A stretch of DNA of 64,000 nucleotides, taken from positions 1-64,000 of the forward strand of contig CACYME010000034.1 of the NCBI GenBank assembly GCA_902775475.1, read 5' to 3'. Position numbers and translations under genes: made by a program. This document shows, one piece after another, positions 27,370 to 35,376 of the stretch. The DNA is from an uncultured Prevotellaceae bacterium (GTDB lineage Bacteria; Bacteroidota; Bacteroidia; Bacteroidales; Bacteroidaceae). Under the pieces are notes generated by a model. It did not search any database. It had not been told where the DNA came from and saw only the letters and a list, made by a program, of their open reading frames with translations. Positions within the stretch are counted from its first letter, which is position 1. The number at the start of each line of letters is the position of its first letter.

Positions 27370-29082
27370 ATGAGACTTTACAAAGTAGCTTTGGCCTCGG
27401 CTGTTGTCAGCTTGCTCTCAGTTGCCGCAGGTGCTCAGGTTAGCCTTAACCAGGTAGGCATGTATCCCCATCAGGAGAAAAGTGCCGTAGTAGAAGGGAC
27501 TGTCAAGTCGTCCCAAGTGTCTATTACTCCTAAGACCGCAGTCCGCCCGAAGGTGCTGCGCGTGTCGCAGTCGCCGTGGTCGGGTAAGAAGCGCACTGTC
27601 ATTGACCTTACCTCTGTCACACAGCCCGGCACCTATACCCTCCGTTGCGGAGGGCAGACAGCCCAGTTCACCGTTGCTGACCATGCCCTTCGCAGCGTCA
27701 CTGCCGCCACGCTCAAAGCCTTCTACCTGATGCGTTCCGGCGTCTCTCTCGACCAGCGATATGCAGGGGTCTATGCCCGTCCGGTAGGCCATCCTGACAC
27801 GCTCGTCTATGTCCATCCCTCTGCAGCCTCCCTTGGTCGTCCGGCCGGCAGCGTCATTTCTTCGCCCTATGGGTGGTATGACGCTGGCGACTACAACAAG
27901 TATATCGTCAACTCCGCCTATTCAGTAGGCATTATGTTGTGCAGCTACGAGCAGAACCCCGCTTATTTCGATGCCCTGCGTGTTGACATCCCCGAGAGCA
28001 ATAACCGGACGGCCGATGTGCTCGACGAGCTCTACTTCAACCTGCGCTGGATGCTCACCATGCAAGACCCCTACGACGGTGGCGTCTATCACAAACTGAC
28101 CACGCCCAACTTCGAAGGCTTCGTCATGCCCACCGCCTGTCGTCAGCCGCGCTATGTCGTGCAGAAGAGCACCACCGCCACGCTCGACTTCGCTGCCGTC
28201 ATGGCCCAGGCGGCGCGCATCTATCGTGCCCATGCCGACTATTCCGACTTTGCCTGTCAGGCCGCCCATGCCGCCATGGCCGCTTACGGTTGGGCCGAGC
28301 GCAATCCGAGGCTGTTCTACCAGCAGGAGCGCATGAGCGCTGAGCACAAGCCTGCCGTCACCACGGGCACCTATGGCGATATGTTTGCTGGCGATGAGTG
28401 GTACTGGGCAGCCACCGAGCTGTTCCTTCTGACGGGCGACGAGCGTTTTGCCCAGGTGGCAGCACAGCACCAGCCCGCCCGCTTCACCGCTCCCACGTGG
28501 GGCAACGTCGCCTCCCTGGCTGTCTATGACATTCTCACGCATCCCGTTCCATCAGCCTTCCAGGCACCATCGCTGCAGACAGGCCTGCTCAGCTATTGCG
28601 ACAGTCTTTTGGCCACTACGCCTTCCTCGTCGTTCCAGACGGCCTGCGGCAACTCACCGCGCGACTTCGGCTGGGGCTGTCTGGCCGAGGCCTTCGGCGC
28701 CAACGGTGTCTCGCTGCTCTATGCCCACCGCCTGACGGGCCGTCAGCAGTATCTCACGGCAGCCCTACAGAATGCTGACTACGTGCTGGGGCGCAATGCC
28801 ACGGGCTACTGCTACGTCACCGGCTTCGGGCAGAAGAGTCCCATGCATCCCCACCACCGCATTTCTAATGCCGACGGCATCGAGGCCCCCTTCCCCGGCA
28901 TGCTGGTGGGCGGACCCAATCCCGGACAGCAGGACAAGAGCGAGCAGCTCCACTATCCCTCGTCGCTCCCTGATGAGAGTTATACTGACGAGACGGCTTC
29001 CTACGCCTCTAACGAGATTGCCATTAACTGGAATGCAACCATCGTGGCACTCCTCGGATGGCTCGATGCCTCCTGCAACTGA
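27370..29082 (+). CDS. Secreted glycoside hydrolase family 9 endoglucanase
   Basis: GH9 enzymes cleave beta-1,4-glucans by inversion. The 570-residue protein begins with a signal peptide (residues 1-22, ending in VAAGAQ), then an Ig-like N-terminal CelD-type domain (about 23-103). The catalytic alpha-toroid follows, with YGWYDAGDYNKY carrying the catalytic-base motif D171-A-G-D174, FGWGCLAEAFGANGVSLLYA, HPHHRISNADG near 495, and the general-acid Glu549 in SNEIAINWNATIV. The length fits a single-domain GH9. It has no lipobox and no LQGRR-type C terminus, so it is probably periplasmic or exported by another route. No SusCD partners lie nearby; it stands alone behind the ribosomal cluster. Confidence 0.92.
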   Translation: MRLYKVALASAVVSLLSVAAGAQVSLNQVGMYPHQEKSAVVEGTVKSSQVSITPKTAVRPKVLRVSQSPWSGKKRTVIDLTSVTQPGTYTLRCGGQTAQFTVADHALRSVTAATLKAFYLMRSGVSLDQRYAGVYARPVGHPDTLVYVHPSAASLGRPAGSVISSPYGWYDAGDYNKYIVNSAYSVGIMLCSYEQNPAYFDALRVDIPESNNRTADVLDELYFNLRWMLTMQDPYDGGVYHKLTTPNFEGFVMPTACRQPRYVVQKSTTATLDFAAVMAQAARIYRAHADYSDFACQAAHAAMAAYGWAERNPRLFYQQERMSAEHKPAVTTGTYGDMFAGDEWYWAATELFLLTGDERFAQVAAQHQPARFTAPTWGNVASLAVYDILTHPVPSAFQAPSLQTGLLSYCDSLLATTPSSSFQTACGNSPRDFGWGCLAEAFGANGVSLLYAHRLTGRQQYLTAALQNADYVLGRNATGYCYVTGFGQKSPMHPHHRISNADGIEAPFPGMLVGGPNPGQQDKSEQLHYPSSLPDESYTDETASYASNEIAINWNATIVALLGWLDASCN

Positions 29083-29139
29083 TGGCTCTTACGCGAATGC
29101 CCCAGTAATTATTGCCTGCGGCGCAACACGAATGTTCGT

Positions 29140-29223
29140 GAATGACACGCGAATGGGTCATGAATGTTTTTATTGATGAATCATTCGTGTGTCATTCTTT
29201 CACATTCGTGTAGCGTCGCAGAC
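29140..29223. repeat. Palindromic repeat downstream of the GH9 gene
   Basis: GAATGACACGCGAATG at 29140-29155 is inverted at 29182-29197 (CATTCGTGTGTCATTC, one mismatch). Right after it, CATTCGTGTAGCGTCGCAGA (from 29203) is identical to the unit of the tandem repeat at 241-480. It belongs to the same dispersed family. Confidence 0.75.
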
Positions 29224-29354
29224 ATTTTTTTTCTTCTGTTTTCCGTGTTGCCCAGCAGGCAAAAGGGTGGCACTTTTGTAACACGTTTTTGTGACACCCT
29301 GAAAATAGTTTGAAATTTTTTCCATAATTTTTTTTCTGTATCATTAATTCTTAG

Positions 29355-29362
29355 TAATTTTG
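29355..29362 (+). promoter_or_regulatory. -7 box of the candidate ncRNA
   Basis: TAATTTTG matches TAnnTTTG. Transcription would begin near 29369, 330 nt before the next protein gene. No -33 TTTG is visible in the expected place. Confidence 0.55.
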
Positions 29363-29368
29363 CAGCGG

Positions 29369-29597
29369 AGTAGGTGGGCAGTGGCTTGCCGGCTCCGAAT
29401 TTTCGTTGGAGACGACCGAGAGGCGTTATGCTGTACTTGTTAAGTGAAACCTAGGATATTTCATTTGAATGACAAGAGGCATAGTGAATCTCCACGCGAT
29501 AGCGTGGGATTGTTGCACTATTCTTTTTCATTCAATGGTTATCCTAGGACCACACTTAAGAAAGATGGCGTGAAATCTACAATTCCACGTTTTCTTT
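29369..29597 (+). ncRNA. Candidate structured non-coding RNA of about 225 nt
   Basis: The region runs from a promoter to an intrinsic terminator with no ORF of note. A first small hairpin (CGGAG ... CTCCG, about 29367-29393) is followed by a 120-nt imperfect hairpin at 29440-29559. Its stems pair TTAAGTG/CACTTAA, CCTAGGAT/ATCCTAGG, CATT-GAATGA/TCATTC-AATG, ATAGTG/CACTAT, AATC/GATT and CCACGC/GCGTGG around a GATA loop, about 41 bp in all. A terminator stem (29569-29589) and TTTTCTTT follow. Length and rod shape recall 6S-type RNAs, but the family was not identified. It might instead be the attenuated leader of the downstream surface-protein gene. Confidence 0.5.
29569..29597 (+). terminator. 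Terminator of the candidate ncRNA
   Basis: CGTGAAAT (29569-29576) pairs with ATTCCACG (29582-29589) with one mismatch around a CTACA loop, followed by TTTTCTTT. Confidence 0.55.
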
Positions 29598-29698
29598 GTG
29601 TGCATATTTTAATAATGTGTACGCTCAAGGACAGCAACAAGGAACAGAGCATATCGATACATAGTTCACACATTATTATTAATTAAATTGAAAAGCTT

Positions 29699-32386
29699 AT
29701 GAAAAAAATGAGGAAACTCTTCGTGGCTATCTTTGCCACCATGCTACCCTTTGCCGCAGCTTGGGCCGACAATGTTGCCAAGATCGGGGAAACGGAGTAT
29801 GAGACGCTGGCGGAGGCTGTTTCTGCCGCAAAATCAGGAGAAAACATTCATGTGGTTGCTCAGGGAACCTACACCATTCCAACAATCTCTAATAACATCA
29901 CTATTAAAGGTGATGTTGAGGGCATTGCTTTTAATTGTATAGGTGATGAAAAAACAAGTGTCGCTTCCATTCCCAACGGTGCTACCTTTGAGAGCGTTTC
30001 CTTTGACTTCGGAAACGTCAATTATCATGGCTTCCAGCACGCAGGAAAGATCACGATGAACGGCTGTACCCTCAACGGTAGGCTCACTTCTTATGGAGAC
30101 ATGGACTTCACCAATTGCCAGTTCATCCAGACATATGCTGACTACCACATGTGGGTATATGGTAAGGGTACTGTCAATTATACCAACTGTACATTTACTG
30201 GGCTGGGTAAGTTCTTAAATCTTTATAGTGAGAGCAGTACTAATGTCGGCAATGTTAATGTTTCAGGTTGCAAGTTCATTAACACCAGCAGTACAGCAAG
30301 TAAGGCTGCCCTCAACGTAAAGGCCACTTCTGGCTCTACCCTTTTGGAATATGCAGTAAATGTAGAAAACTGCTCCACCGAGGGCGCTTTCCCCGCTGCC
30401 AGCAGTTCATCTTCTCTTATCGTCTTCAACGAACTGATACAGGTTGACGACCGTCCTGCAACTGGCACCGACAACATCACGGTATCTCAAGACGGAGTGG
30501 TTATTTACCAGAATGGTTCCACACCTGCTCCTGGAGTTGCAAAGATTGGCGATGTGGAGTATGAGAGCTTGCAGGCCGCATTGGACGCTGCCGAGGCTAC
30601 GGACGCTGCTGATATCGTCATTGACTTGCTGGATGACGCTACTCTTGACATTACTGCATGGGACGGTACTAAAAATTCACTCTCCATCGGTACCATTAAC
30701 ACCCAGTCGATTATCATTAACGGAAATAACCATACGCTGACCTTCAACCAAAAGAACAGCGACTGGAATAACGTGGCCACGATGAATGACGCTCAGACGA
30801 AATTGATTCTGAACGACATGAACATCACTAACAGCGGCTATAACAATGGCCCGTGGAACCGCCACGACATCAATTTCAACTGCGCTGTTGAACTCAACAA
30901 TGTTACCTCAGACAAGGCTCTGGCATTCAAGAACGATGCTATTTTGAAGGACGTGAACGTCACTGACACATCGGGAAGTATTTATGGTATTTGGATTCAG
31001 CCTAATGGTCAAAACATCAAGATCGAAGGACTGACCTTGACAGTTGGGCGCGGTATCAAGATTGATCAGCAGTATGTTGACAATCCTGCACTTGTCACTT
31101 TGGATGTCAAGAATGCTACGTTCAATACCACGCAGAAGGCTGCCATTCTTGTCTTGTCAGATGCTGGTGCAACAATTACAGCAGAGAATATAAATATCGG
31201 AAACGTTGCCGCCGACAAGGTGAATGCCGTGTGGGTTGACGAGGCAAAGGCAGATAAGTATGGCCTCGTGACCGTAACAGGTGCAAGCAAGGGTGTTGAA
31301 GGTGGCACTGCTTCCTATGAGGCAACCCTCTCTACCAGCGATAATATTGATGGTTACTATAAGTCGCTGGCAGCTGCCATCGCCGCTGTGTCAGAAGGGC
31401 AGACTGTTGGACTTGTTAAGGACATCACATTGAGCGAAACCATCGCCTGCGAGCGTTCGCTTGTCCTGAAACTGGGTGACTTCACCATCACGAAGGGCGA
31501 ATACAGCATCATGCTGAGCCAAGGCCTGAGCGTTAGCACCGACAAGAAAACCGACGTCTTCGCTACAGATGCTGAAGGCTGCAAGATTGTGGAGACTGCT
31601 ACCGATAATGGTTTCACCTATACTGCTGCTGACCTGAAGTCAACAGACATCGTGCTGAAGGATGGTGAGGCTTGCACGATTACAAATGCTCAGGTGAAGA
31701 GCGCCAGCTACGTCCGCTCGTTCGGCGATGATCGTGTGAACAAGTTACAAGGTTGGTTTGTTCCGTTCGACTATACGATAACGGATAAAGATGCAGAGAA
31801 CTTTAAGTTCTTTAAGATTAGCATGATTGCGAATACTCCCAATGCTGGCGAAGGCGAAAGCTCTGACGAGGTTCGGATTTTCCTGACGAAGGTAGGAAGT
31901 GGCACAATCCTCAGAGCTAATAAGCCCTATGTATATAAGCCGATATCAGCTCAAGAGAATTATAGTTCTACAACAGAAGGAGCCGAACTGAAAGCTTATG
32001 ATGGGGCCGTCGCAGTAAAGACCGAGACTACAGAAAATGTCTATTCTTTCTATGGTAATTATGGTTATGTTACAACAAGTGCGAGCGATCCCTTCTACTA
32101 CATGGCTTATAGTGGTGAACTTAGCTTTGATGATGGTTCTGCAAATGTAACTGTAGGCCTGTTCAGGTGGATTCTACGAGTAACCAGCAAGTCTGGCGAA
32201 GCAGACTATTCGCGTAGCATCAGCTTCATCGACGGAAATGAGCAGACGGGTGTAAACTATGTGGTTGCAGATAGCGATGCAGTAGAGTTCTTTATGTTGA
32301 ATGGTACCAAGGTTGACCAGCCTTCCAAGGGTGTCTACATTGTAAAGAAAGCAAACGGCGAGATGAGAAAGGTTTTTGTTAAATAA
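29699..32386 (+). CDS. Secreted repeat-containing surface protein, probable beta-helix
   Basis: The 895-residue protein has a signal peptide (MKKMRKLFVAIFATMLPFAA, cleaved near AWA-DN). It is not recognised as an enzyme. A module of the form VAKIG-x-x-EYE-x-L-x-x-AxxAA occurs at about residues 26 and 280, with a degenerate third copy near 555 (YYKSLAAAIAAVSEGQ). Each copy leads into many Asn/Thr-rich short strands (NITIKGDVEG, VNVSGCKFINTSS), as in right-handed beta-helix surface proteins. The last residues FMLNGTKVDQPSKGVYIV then basic-hydrophobic resemble the sorting motif of the Asp-box protein. It may be an adhesin-like surface protein. A 50-residue peptide gene follows 19 bp downstream. 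Confidence 0.7.
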   Translation: MKKMRKLFVAIFATMLPFAAAWADNVAKIGETEYETLAEAVSAAKSGENIHVVAQGTYTIPTISNNITIKGDVEGIAFNCIGDEKTSVASIPNGATFESVSFDFGNVNYHGFQHAGKITMNGCTLNGRLTSYGDMDFTNCQFIQTYADYHMWVYGKGTVNYTNCTFTGLGKFLNLYSESSTNVGNVNVSGCKFINTSSTASKAALNVKATSGSTLLEYAVNVENCSTEGAFPAASSSSSLIVFNELIQVDDRPATGTDNITVSQDGVVIYQNGSTPAPGVAKIGDVEYESLQAALDAAEATDAADIVIDLLDDATLDITAWDGTKNSLSIGTINTQSIIINGNNHTLTFNQKNSDWNNVATMNDAQTKLILNDMNITNSGYNNGPWNRHDINFNCAVELNNVTSDKALAFKNDAILKDVNVTDTSGSIYGIWIQPNGQNIKIEGLTLTVGRGIKIDQQYVDNPALVTLDVKNATFNTTQKAAILVLSDAGATITAENINIGNVAADKVNAVWVDEAKADKYGLVTVTGASKGVEGGTASYEATLSTSDNIDGYYKSLAAAIAAVSEGQTVGLVKDITLSETIACERSLVLKLGDFTITKGEYSIMLSQGLSVSTDKKTDVFATDAEGCKIVETATDNGFTYTAADLKSTDIVLKDGEACTITNAQVKSASYVRSFGDDRVNKLQGWFVPFDYTITDKDAENFKFFKISMIANTPNAGEGESSDEVRIFLTKVGSGTILRANKPYVYKPISAQENYSSTTEGAELKAYDGAVAVKTETTENVYSFYGNYGYVTTSASDPFYYMAYSGELSFDDGSANVTVGLFRWILRVTSKSGEADYSRSISFIDGNEQTGVNYVVADSDAVEFFMLNGTKVDQPSKGVYIVKKANGEMRKVFVK

Positions 32387-32405
32387 TATTTTTAACTTAC
32401 AAAAA

Positions 32406-32558
32406 ATGAAAAAGAACAATTATGTACAGCCTCTGGCAGAAATGGTCAAGGTTGAGATGGTGCAGATGATTGCTGAATCGGATGAGAAAATCGTTCCTGG
32501 AAAGCCTGGACAGCCTGCAGGTTCTCGCACAGAAGACCATTCTTGGGACGAGGAGTAA
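32406..32558 (+). CDS. Small acidic peptide of unknown function
   Basis: The 50-residue peptide begins MKKNNYVQPLAEMVKVEMVQ and ends in a Pro/Gly-containing acidic tail (KPGQPAGSRTEDHSWDEE). The ATG at 32406 is preferred over an in-frame ATG at 32376, which lies inside the end of the previous gene. Short peptides of the K-x-Y-V-x-P-x-x-E-x-V type are common in Prevotella and usually unannotated. No signal peptide is present. It is probably co-transcribed with the surface protein and ends before a strong terminator. Function is unknown. Confidence 0.6.
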   Translation: MKKNNYVQPLAEMVKVEMVQMIAESDEKIVPGKPGQPAGSRTEDHSWDEE

Positions 32559-32667
32559 CGGTATCTGAGCGGGCCTAAGCGTTGTGGCGTAGTTGCCATG
32601 CTGGGTTGCGAAGGAACAGAAATCTTCCCACACATTGCATTGAACCAAAGCCGATAGGCTAAATGAG

Positions 32668-32709
32668 GACGCATCCCAGACTTCGTGAGAGGTCTGGGAT
32701 GCGTCTTTT
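32668..32709 (+). terminator. Strong intrinsic terminator
   Basis: GACGCATCCCAGAC (32668-32681) pairs perfectly with GTCTGGGATGCGTC (32692-32705), a 14-bp stem, followed by TTTTC. It closes the surface protein/peptide transcript ahead of the convergent minus-strand genes. Confidence 0.9.
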
Positions 32710-32788
32710 CTGCTGATGGCGTTGCGCGGTGATTTTGGGCGTGGTAGGAGAAAGCCTATAGACCAATCAAATTGCTACAAGAGACGCT

Positions 32789-33352
32789 TTATTCTTCATC
32801 GTCTTCCATACGGCTGATGCGGCGCGTTTCGGCGCGTGCTTCGCGCCAGCGGGGGAAGTAGCGGTCCATGAGGGCGTGGAAACGGGCGTTGTGGCTGGGC
32901 TCCAATAGGTGGCACAGCTCGTGCACGACGACGTGCTCCACGCACCACTCGGGCAGCAGGAGCACGTAGGCCGAGATGCAGATGGTGCGTTCTTTGACGT
33001 CGCATTTCCCCCAGCAGGAGATGAGCGGCCTGTAGTAGACAAGGGTGGGCTTGACGCCCATGAGCTTGGAGTAGCGCTCCACCATCGGCTCCACGAGTGC
33101 TATCAGCCTGTCCAGGGACTCGTTGAGCTGCTGCTGTGTGCGCAGGGGCAGCTGGTTGTAGAAGTTGGCGCGTTGCTTCTGCCGTTCGTAGGTGTTCTGT
33201 CGTGCCTGGGCTATCCACTCGCGGTTTTCTTCAATGAACTGGTCTACTTTTTCGCGGGGAACGCCGAGCGGCACCGACACGTGCACGTCGTAGTTCTTAG
33301 CGATGCGCATCGACATGCGGCTGGTGCGACGATAGGTGATGAGGATTGACAT
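32789..33352 (-). CDS. YgjP/DUF45-family zinc metallopeptidase-like protein
   Basis: The 187-residue product starts at 33352 (MSILITYRRTSRMSMRIAKN). It has the zincin motif HELCHLLEPSH near residues 143-153, that is HExxH plus a third His, preceded by PEWCVEHVVV. This is typical of the YgjP-like (DUF45) metal-dependent hydrolases whose substrates are mostly unknown. An earlier in-frame start at 33478 would run through the upstream GTGATAA repeat and is unlikely. It is the second gene of a minus-strand pair after tsaE. The protein has a very acidic end (RMEDDEE). Confidence 0.85.
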   Translation of the reverse strand: MSILITYRRTSRMSMRIAKNYDVHVSVPLGVPREKVDQFIEENREWIAQARQNTYERQKQRANFYNQLPLRTQQQLNESLDRLIALVEPMVERYSKLMGVKPTLVYYRPLISCWGKCDVKERTICISAYVLLLPEWCVEHVVVHELCHLLEPSHNARFHALMDRYFPRWREARAETRRISRMEDDEE

Positions 33353-33365
33353 GGGAGGGAGAAGG

Positions 33366-33416
33366 GAGAAGTCATAAGTGATAAGTGATGAGTGATAAGT
33401 GATGAGTGATAAGTGG
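33366..33416. repeat. Tandem AAGTGATGAGTGAT words
   Basis: The gap between tsaE and the YgjP-type gene is mostly alternating GTGATAA and GTGATGA words. The same words occur at 49425-49470. It is one of several word-repeat spacers in the window. Confidence 0.75.
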
Positions 33417-33845
33417 TTAGGGGATGCTGACGGTGCGTGTGCCGTCGGGCTGCTCGCTGATGGTGACGCGCACGGCATCGTCGGGCAGCAGCGGCTCGAT
33501 GAGCTCGGGCCACTCGATGAAGCAGAGGGCTCCGCTGTAGAAATAGTCTTCGTAGCCCATGTCGTAGACCTCTTCTAAGCGCTTGATGCGGTAGAAGTCG
33601 AAGTGGAAGAGCCTCCCCCCGTTGCTCTCCGGCTGCAGTGGTAGGCTATATTCGTTGACGATGGCGAAGGTGGGCGAGGTGATGACGTCTTCAACGCCCA
33701 GTTCCTCGCAGACGGCCTTGATGAAGGTGGTCTTTCCGGCACCCATCTTCCCGTAGAAGGCGAAGACGGTGTGCTGACCTATCTGGCTGACGAACTGCTG
33801 CGCTGCCTGGCGTATGCTGCCGAGGTCTTTGATGTCTATTTGCAT
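33417..33845 (-). CDS. tsaE: tRNA threonylcarbamoyladenosine biosynthesis ATPase TsaE
   Basis: TsaE works with TsaB and TsaD to make t6A at position 37 of ANN-decoding tRNAs. The ATG at 33845 (MQIDIKDLGSIRQAAQ) gives 142 residues. The Walker A motif GKMGAGKTT lies near 33-41, and the family segments ITSPTFAIVNEY and FHFDFYRIK are present with the FIEWPELIE motif. An upstream ATG at 33869 adds eight residues and overlaps the -7 box, so it was not used. It is divergent from the FAH-family gene and shares a short promoter region with it. Confidence 0.93.
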   Translation of the reverse strand: MQIDIKDLGSIRQAAQQFVSQIGQHTVFAFYGKMGAGKTTFIKAVCEELGVEDVITSPTFAIVNEYSLPLQPESNGGRLFHFDFYRIKRLEEVYDMGYEDYFYSGALCFIEWPELIEPLLPDDAVRVTISEQPDGTRTVSIP

Positions 33846-33866
33846 GGTGTTTTCGCTTTTTTGGCG

Positions 33867-33897
33867 CAAAAATACTTAAAAAACAGCAATTGGCAAA
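33867..33897 (-). promoter_or_regulatory. Promoter of tsaE
   Basis: On the minus strand TTTG (33894-33897), a 19-base gap and TATTTTTG (33867-33874) match the Bacteroidetes consensus. The start codon at 33845 is 22 bases downstream of the -7 box. Confidence 0.75.
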
Positions 33898-33939
33898 ACA
33901 TTTAGTGGGCTTTCTTTCTTCATTCTCGTAAGTTTTGCC

Positions 33940-33947
33940 TAATTTTG
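33940..33947 (+). promoter_or_regulatory. -7 box of the FAH-family gene
   Basis: TAATTTTG matches the consensus and ends only 9 bases before the ATG at 33957. The predicted transcript would have almost no 5' leader. No good -33 element was seen. Confidence 0.5.
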
Positions 33948-33956
33948 CCCTCCGTT

Positions 33957-34571
33957 ATGAAGATATTTGGCGTTGGCATGAACTACCTCCTGCACACGCA
34001 GGAGCTGCACGGACGGGCCTACCGTCCGGAGGAACCCGTGATATTCCTGAAGGCCGACTCGGCGCTGCTGAATCAGGGAAAGCCGTTTTTCGTTCCTCAG
34101 TGGAGCGAGCGCATCGACCACGAGGCCGAGCTGGTGGTGCGCATCTGCCGTCTGGGCAAGGGCATCCCCGTGCGCTTTGCCCATCGCTACTACGACGCGG
34201 TGACCGTGGGCATCGATTTCACGGCGCGCGACGTGCAGCGGCGGGCGCAGGCCGAGGGCCTGCCGTGGACCATCTGCAAGGGCTTCGACGGCTCGGCGGT
34301 GGTGGGCGAGTGGCGGCCGAAGGGGGGCGAGACGCTGGCCGGCACGACGTTCCGCCTCGACCTGAACGGGCAGACGGTGCAGCGGGGCTGTGCCGACGAC
34401 ATGGTCTACTCCGTTGACGAGCTCATCAGCTACCTTTCGCGCTTCTTCACCCTGAAGACGGGCGACCTCATCTTCACCGGCACGCCCGCCGGCGTGGGGC
34501 CGGTCAGCATCGGCGACCACCTGCAGGGCTTCCTGGGCGACGAACGCGTGCTCGACTTCTACTGTCGCTGA
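33957..34571 (+). CDS. Fumarylacetoacetate hydrolase (FAH) family protein
   Basis: FAH-fold enzymes cleave or decarboxylate 2-oxo acids with a bound metal. This 204-residue protein starts at 33957 (MKIFGVGMNYLLHTQEL). It has IDHEAELVVRICRLG with the two metal-binding Glu near 59-61, TVGIDFTARDVQRRAQAEGLPW with the third acidic ligand near 88, and the catalytic-loop segment FTGTPAGVGPV near 180-190. The length and motifs fit the short YcgM-like acylpyruvase/oxaloacetate decarboxylase type; the exact substrate cannot be read from sequence. It stands alone, divergent from tsaE. Confidence 0.88.
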   Translation: MKIFGVGMNYLLHTQELHGRAYRPEEPVIFLKADSALLNQGKPFFVPQWSERIDHEAELVVRICRLGKGIPVRFAHRYYDAVTVGIDFTARDVQRRAQAEGLPWTICKGFDGSAVVGEWRPKGGETLAGTTFRLDLNGQTVQRGCADDMVYSVDELISYLSRFFTLKTGDLIFTGTPAGVGPVSIGDHLQGFLGDERVLDFYCR

Positions 34572-35376
34572 TGTTCCCCTTTTTTTCGAACTGTCCGGTT
34601 GCCTTAGTGAGACGAGATGGGCGTAAAGTCAACGTACGGCTCAAGAAAAAAAGTTGTCCAAGTTGTTTTGTTGTCTTCTTTTTTTTAACGCGAATGACCG
34701 TGAACGGCCCAGCCAGAACGTGGCTGATTTTTTTTGAAAGATATTGACAAAATGGCCATTTTAGGCCTCCATATTTCAAAAATTCTCCACGGAAAAACTT
34801 TTGGACGAAAAAATGCCAATTTTGAGAGGGGTTTGCAAATGGTTGATTATCAGTGACTTGGTTTGATTTTGGCGAAAATCGGCGTTCGTTGAGAAAAAAA
34901 AGTCAACGACTTTTGAAAATTTGGCGTTGACTTTTGAAAATTTGGCGTGCTTACAAAAACGCGAAAAGTAGCAAAATTTGAGCAAAAAACGTGCACAAAA
35001 GTATGTCAAGTGTGCAAATTTTGGCCTTCTGCGCCTTCAATTTTTATCGGACGAGGGTTGGCAGAGGGGTAAAAATGGCCATTTTTCACTCCAGAATGCT
35101 TCGTCGCCGTGATGCAAATTTTTTGTGAAATGTTTTGACAAAAGAACGTCTGGTTTGTTGAATTATTTAAGTCAGTAACCAATCAAATTTAGTTTACACA
35201 AACATTGTCTTCAGATGATTTTGATTTGTTACTTACTTAGATAAACAGATGGTATAATGTTGTTTTTGCTTGGTTGCTTAGTTGATAATTCTGCCCCTTC
35301 CCGGCATGGGAGGGAGCAGGCTGATTTTCGTGAATGAACGGTTTTGTGGGTGCAGACGCAATAAAACGAGGGTCGC
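34572..35376. other. Non-coding region holding repeat element copy A
   Basis: These 805 bases have no supported gene. Positions about 34725-35145 form an AT-rich element that is homologous to the stretch at 48058-48483. The remainder up to 35376 is an AT-rich upstream region for porU with no consensus -7 box recognised. Confidence 0.65.
34725..35145. repeat. Dispersed 0.42-kb non-coding element, copy A
   Basis: The element shares with copy B a 31-base identical core (34923-34953), the upstream block AAAACTTTTGG...TTTTGAGAGGG, and the downstream block GGCCATTTTTCA...GAATGC. A GTCAACG/CGTTGAC hairpin (arms 34898-34908 and 34925-34935) is at the centre. Imperfect direct repeats of TTTTTTGAAA-n-TTGACAAAA type bound it at about 34728-34752 and 35119-35143. 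Confidence 0.7.

Larger units (their letters stand above)
29083..29698 (+). other. Intergenic region with palindromic repeat and candidate ncRNA
   Basis: This 616-bp gap holds an inverted repeat at 29140-29197, a copy of the GTAGCGTCGCAGAC repeat word at 29210-29223, a promoter at 29355, and a structured region up to a terminator near 29597. Downstream, TAATAATGTGT near 29610 can pair with ACACATTATTA near 29671, shortly before the next gene. No protein-coding gene was found. Confidence 0.6.

Noticed and set aside
34776..35009. 77-codon minus-strand frame with a repeated KFSKV motif
   Set aside because: It lies in repeat element A; the homologous stretch in copy B does not keep the frame, so it is not a conserved protein.
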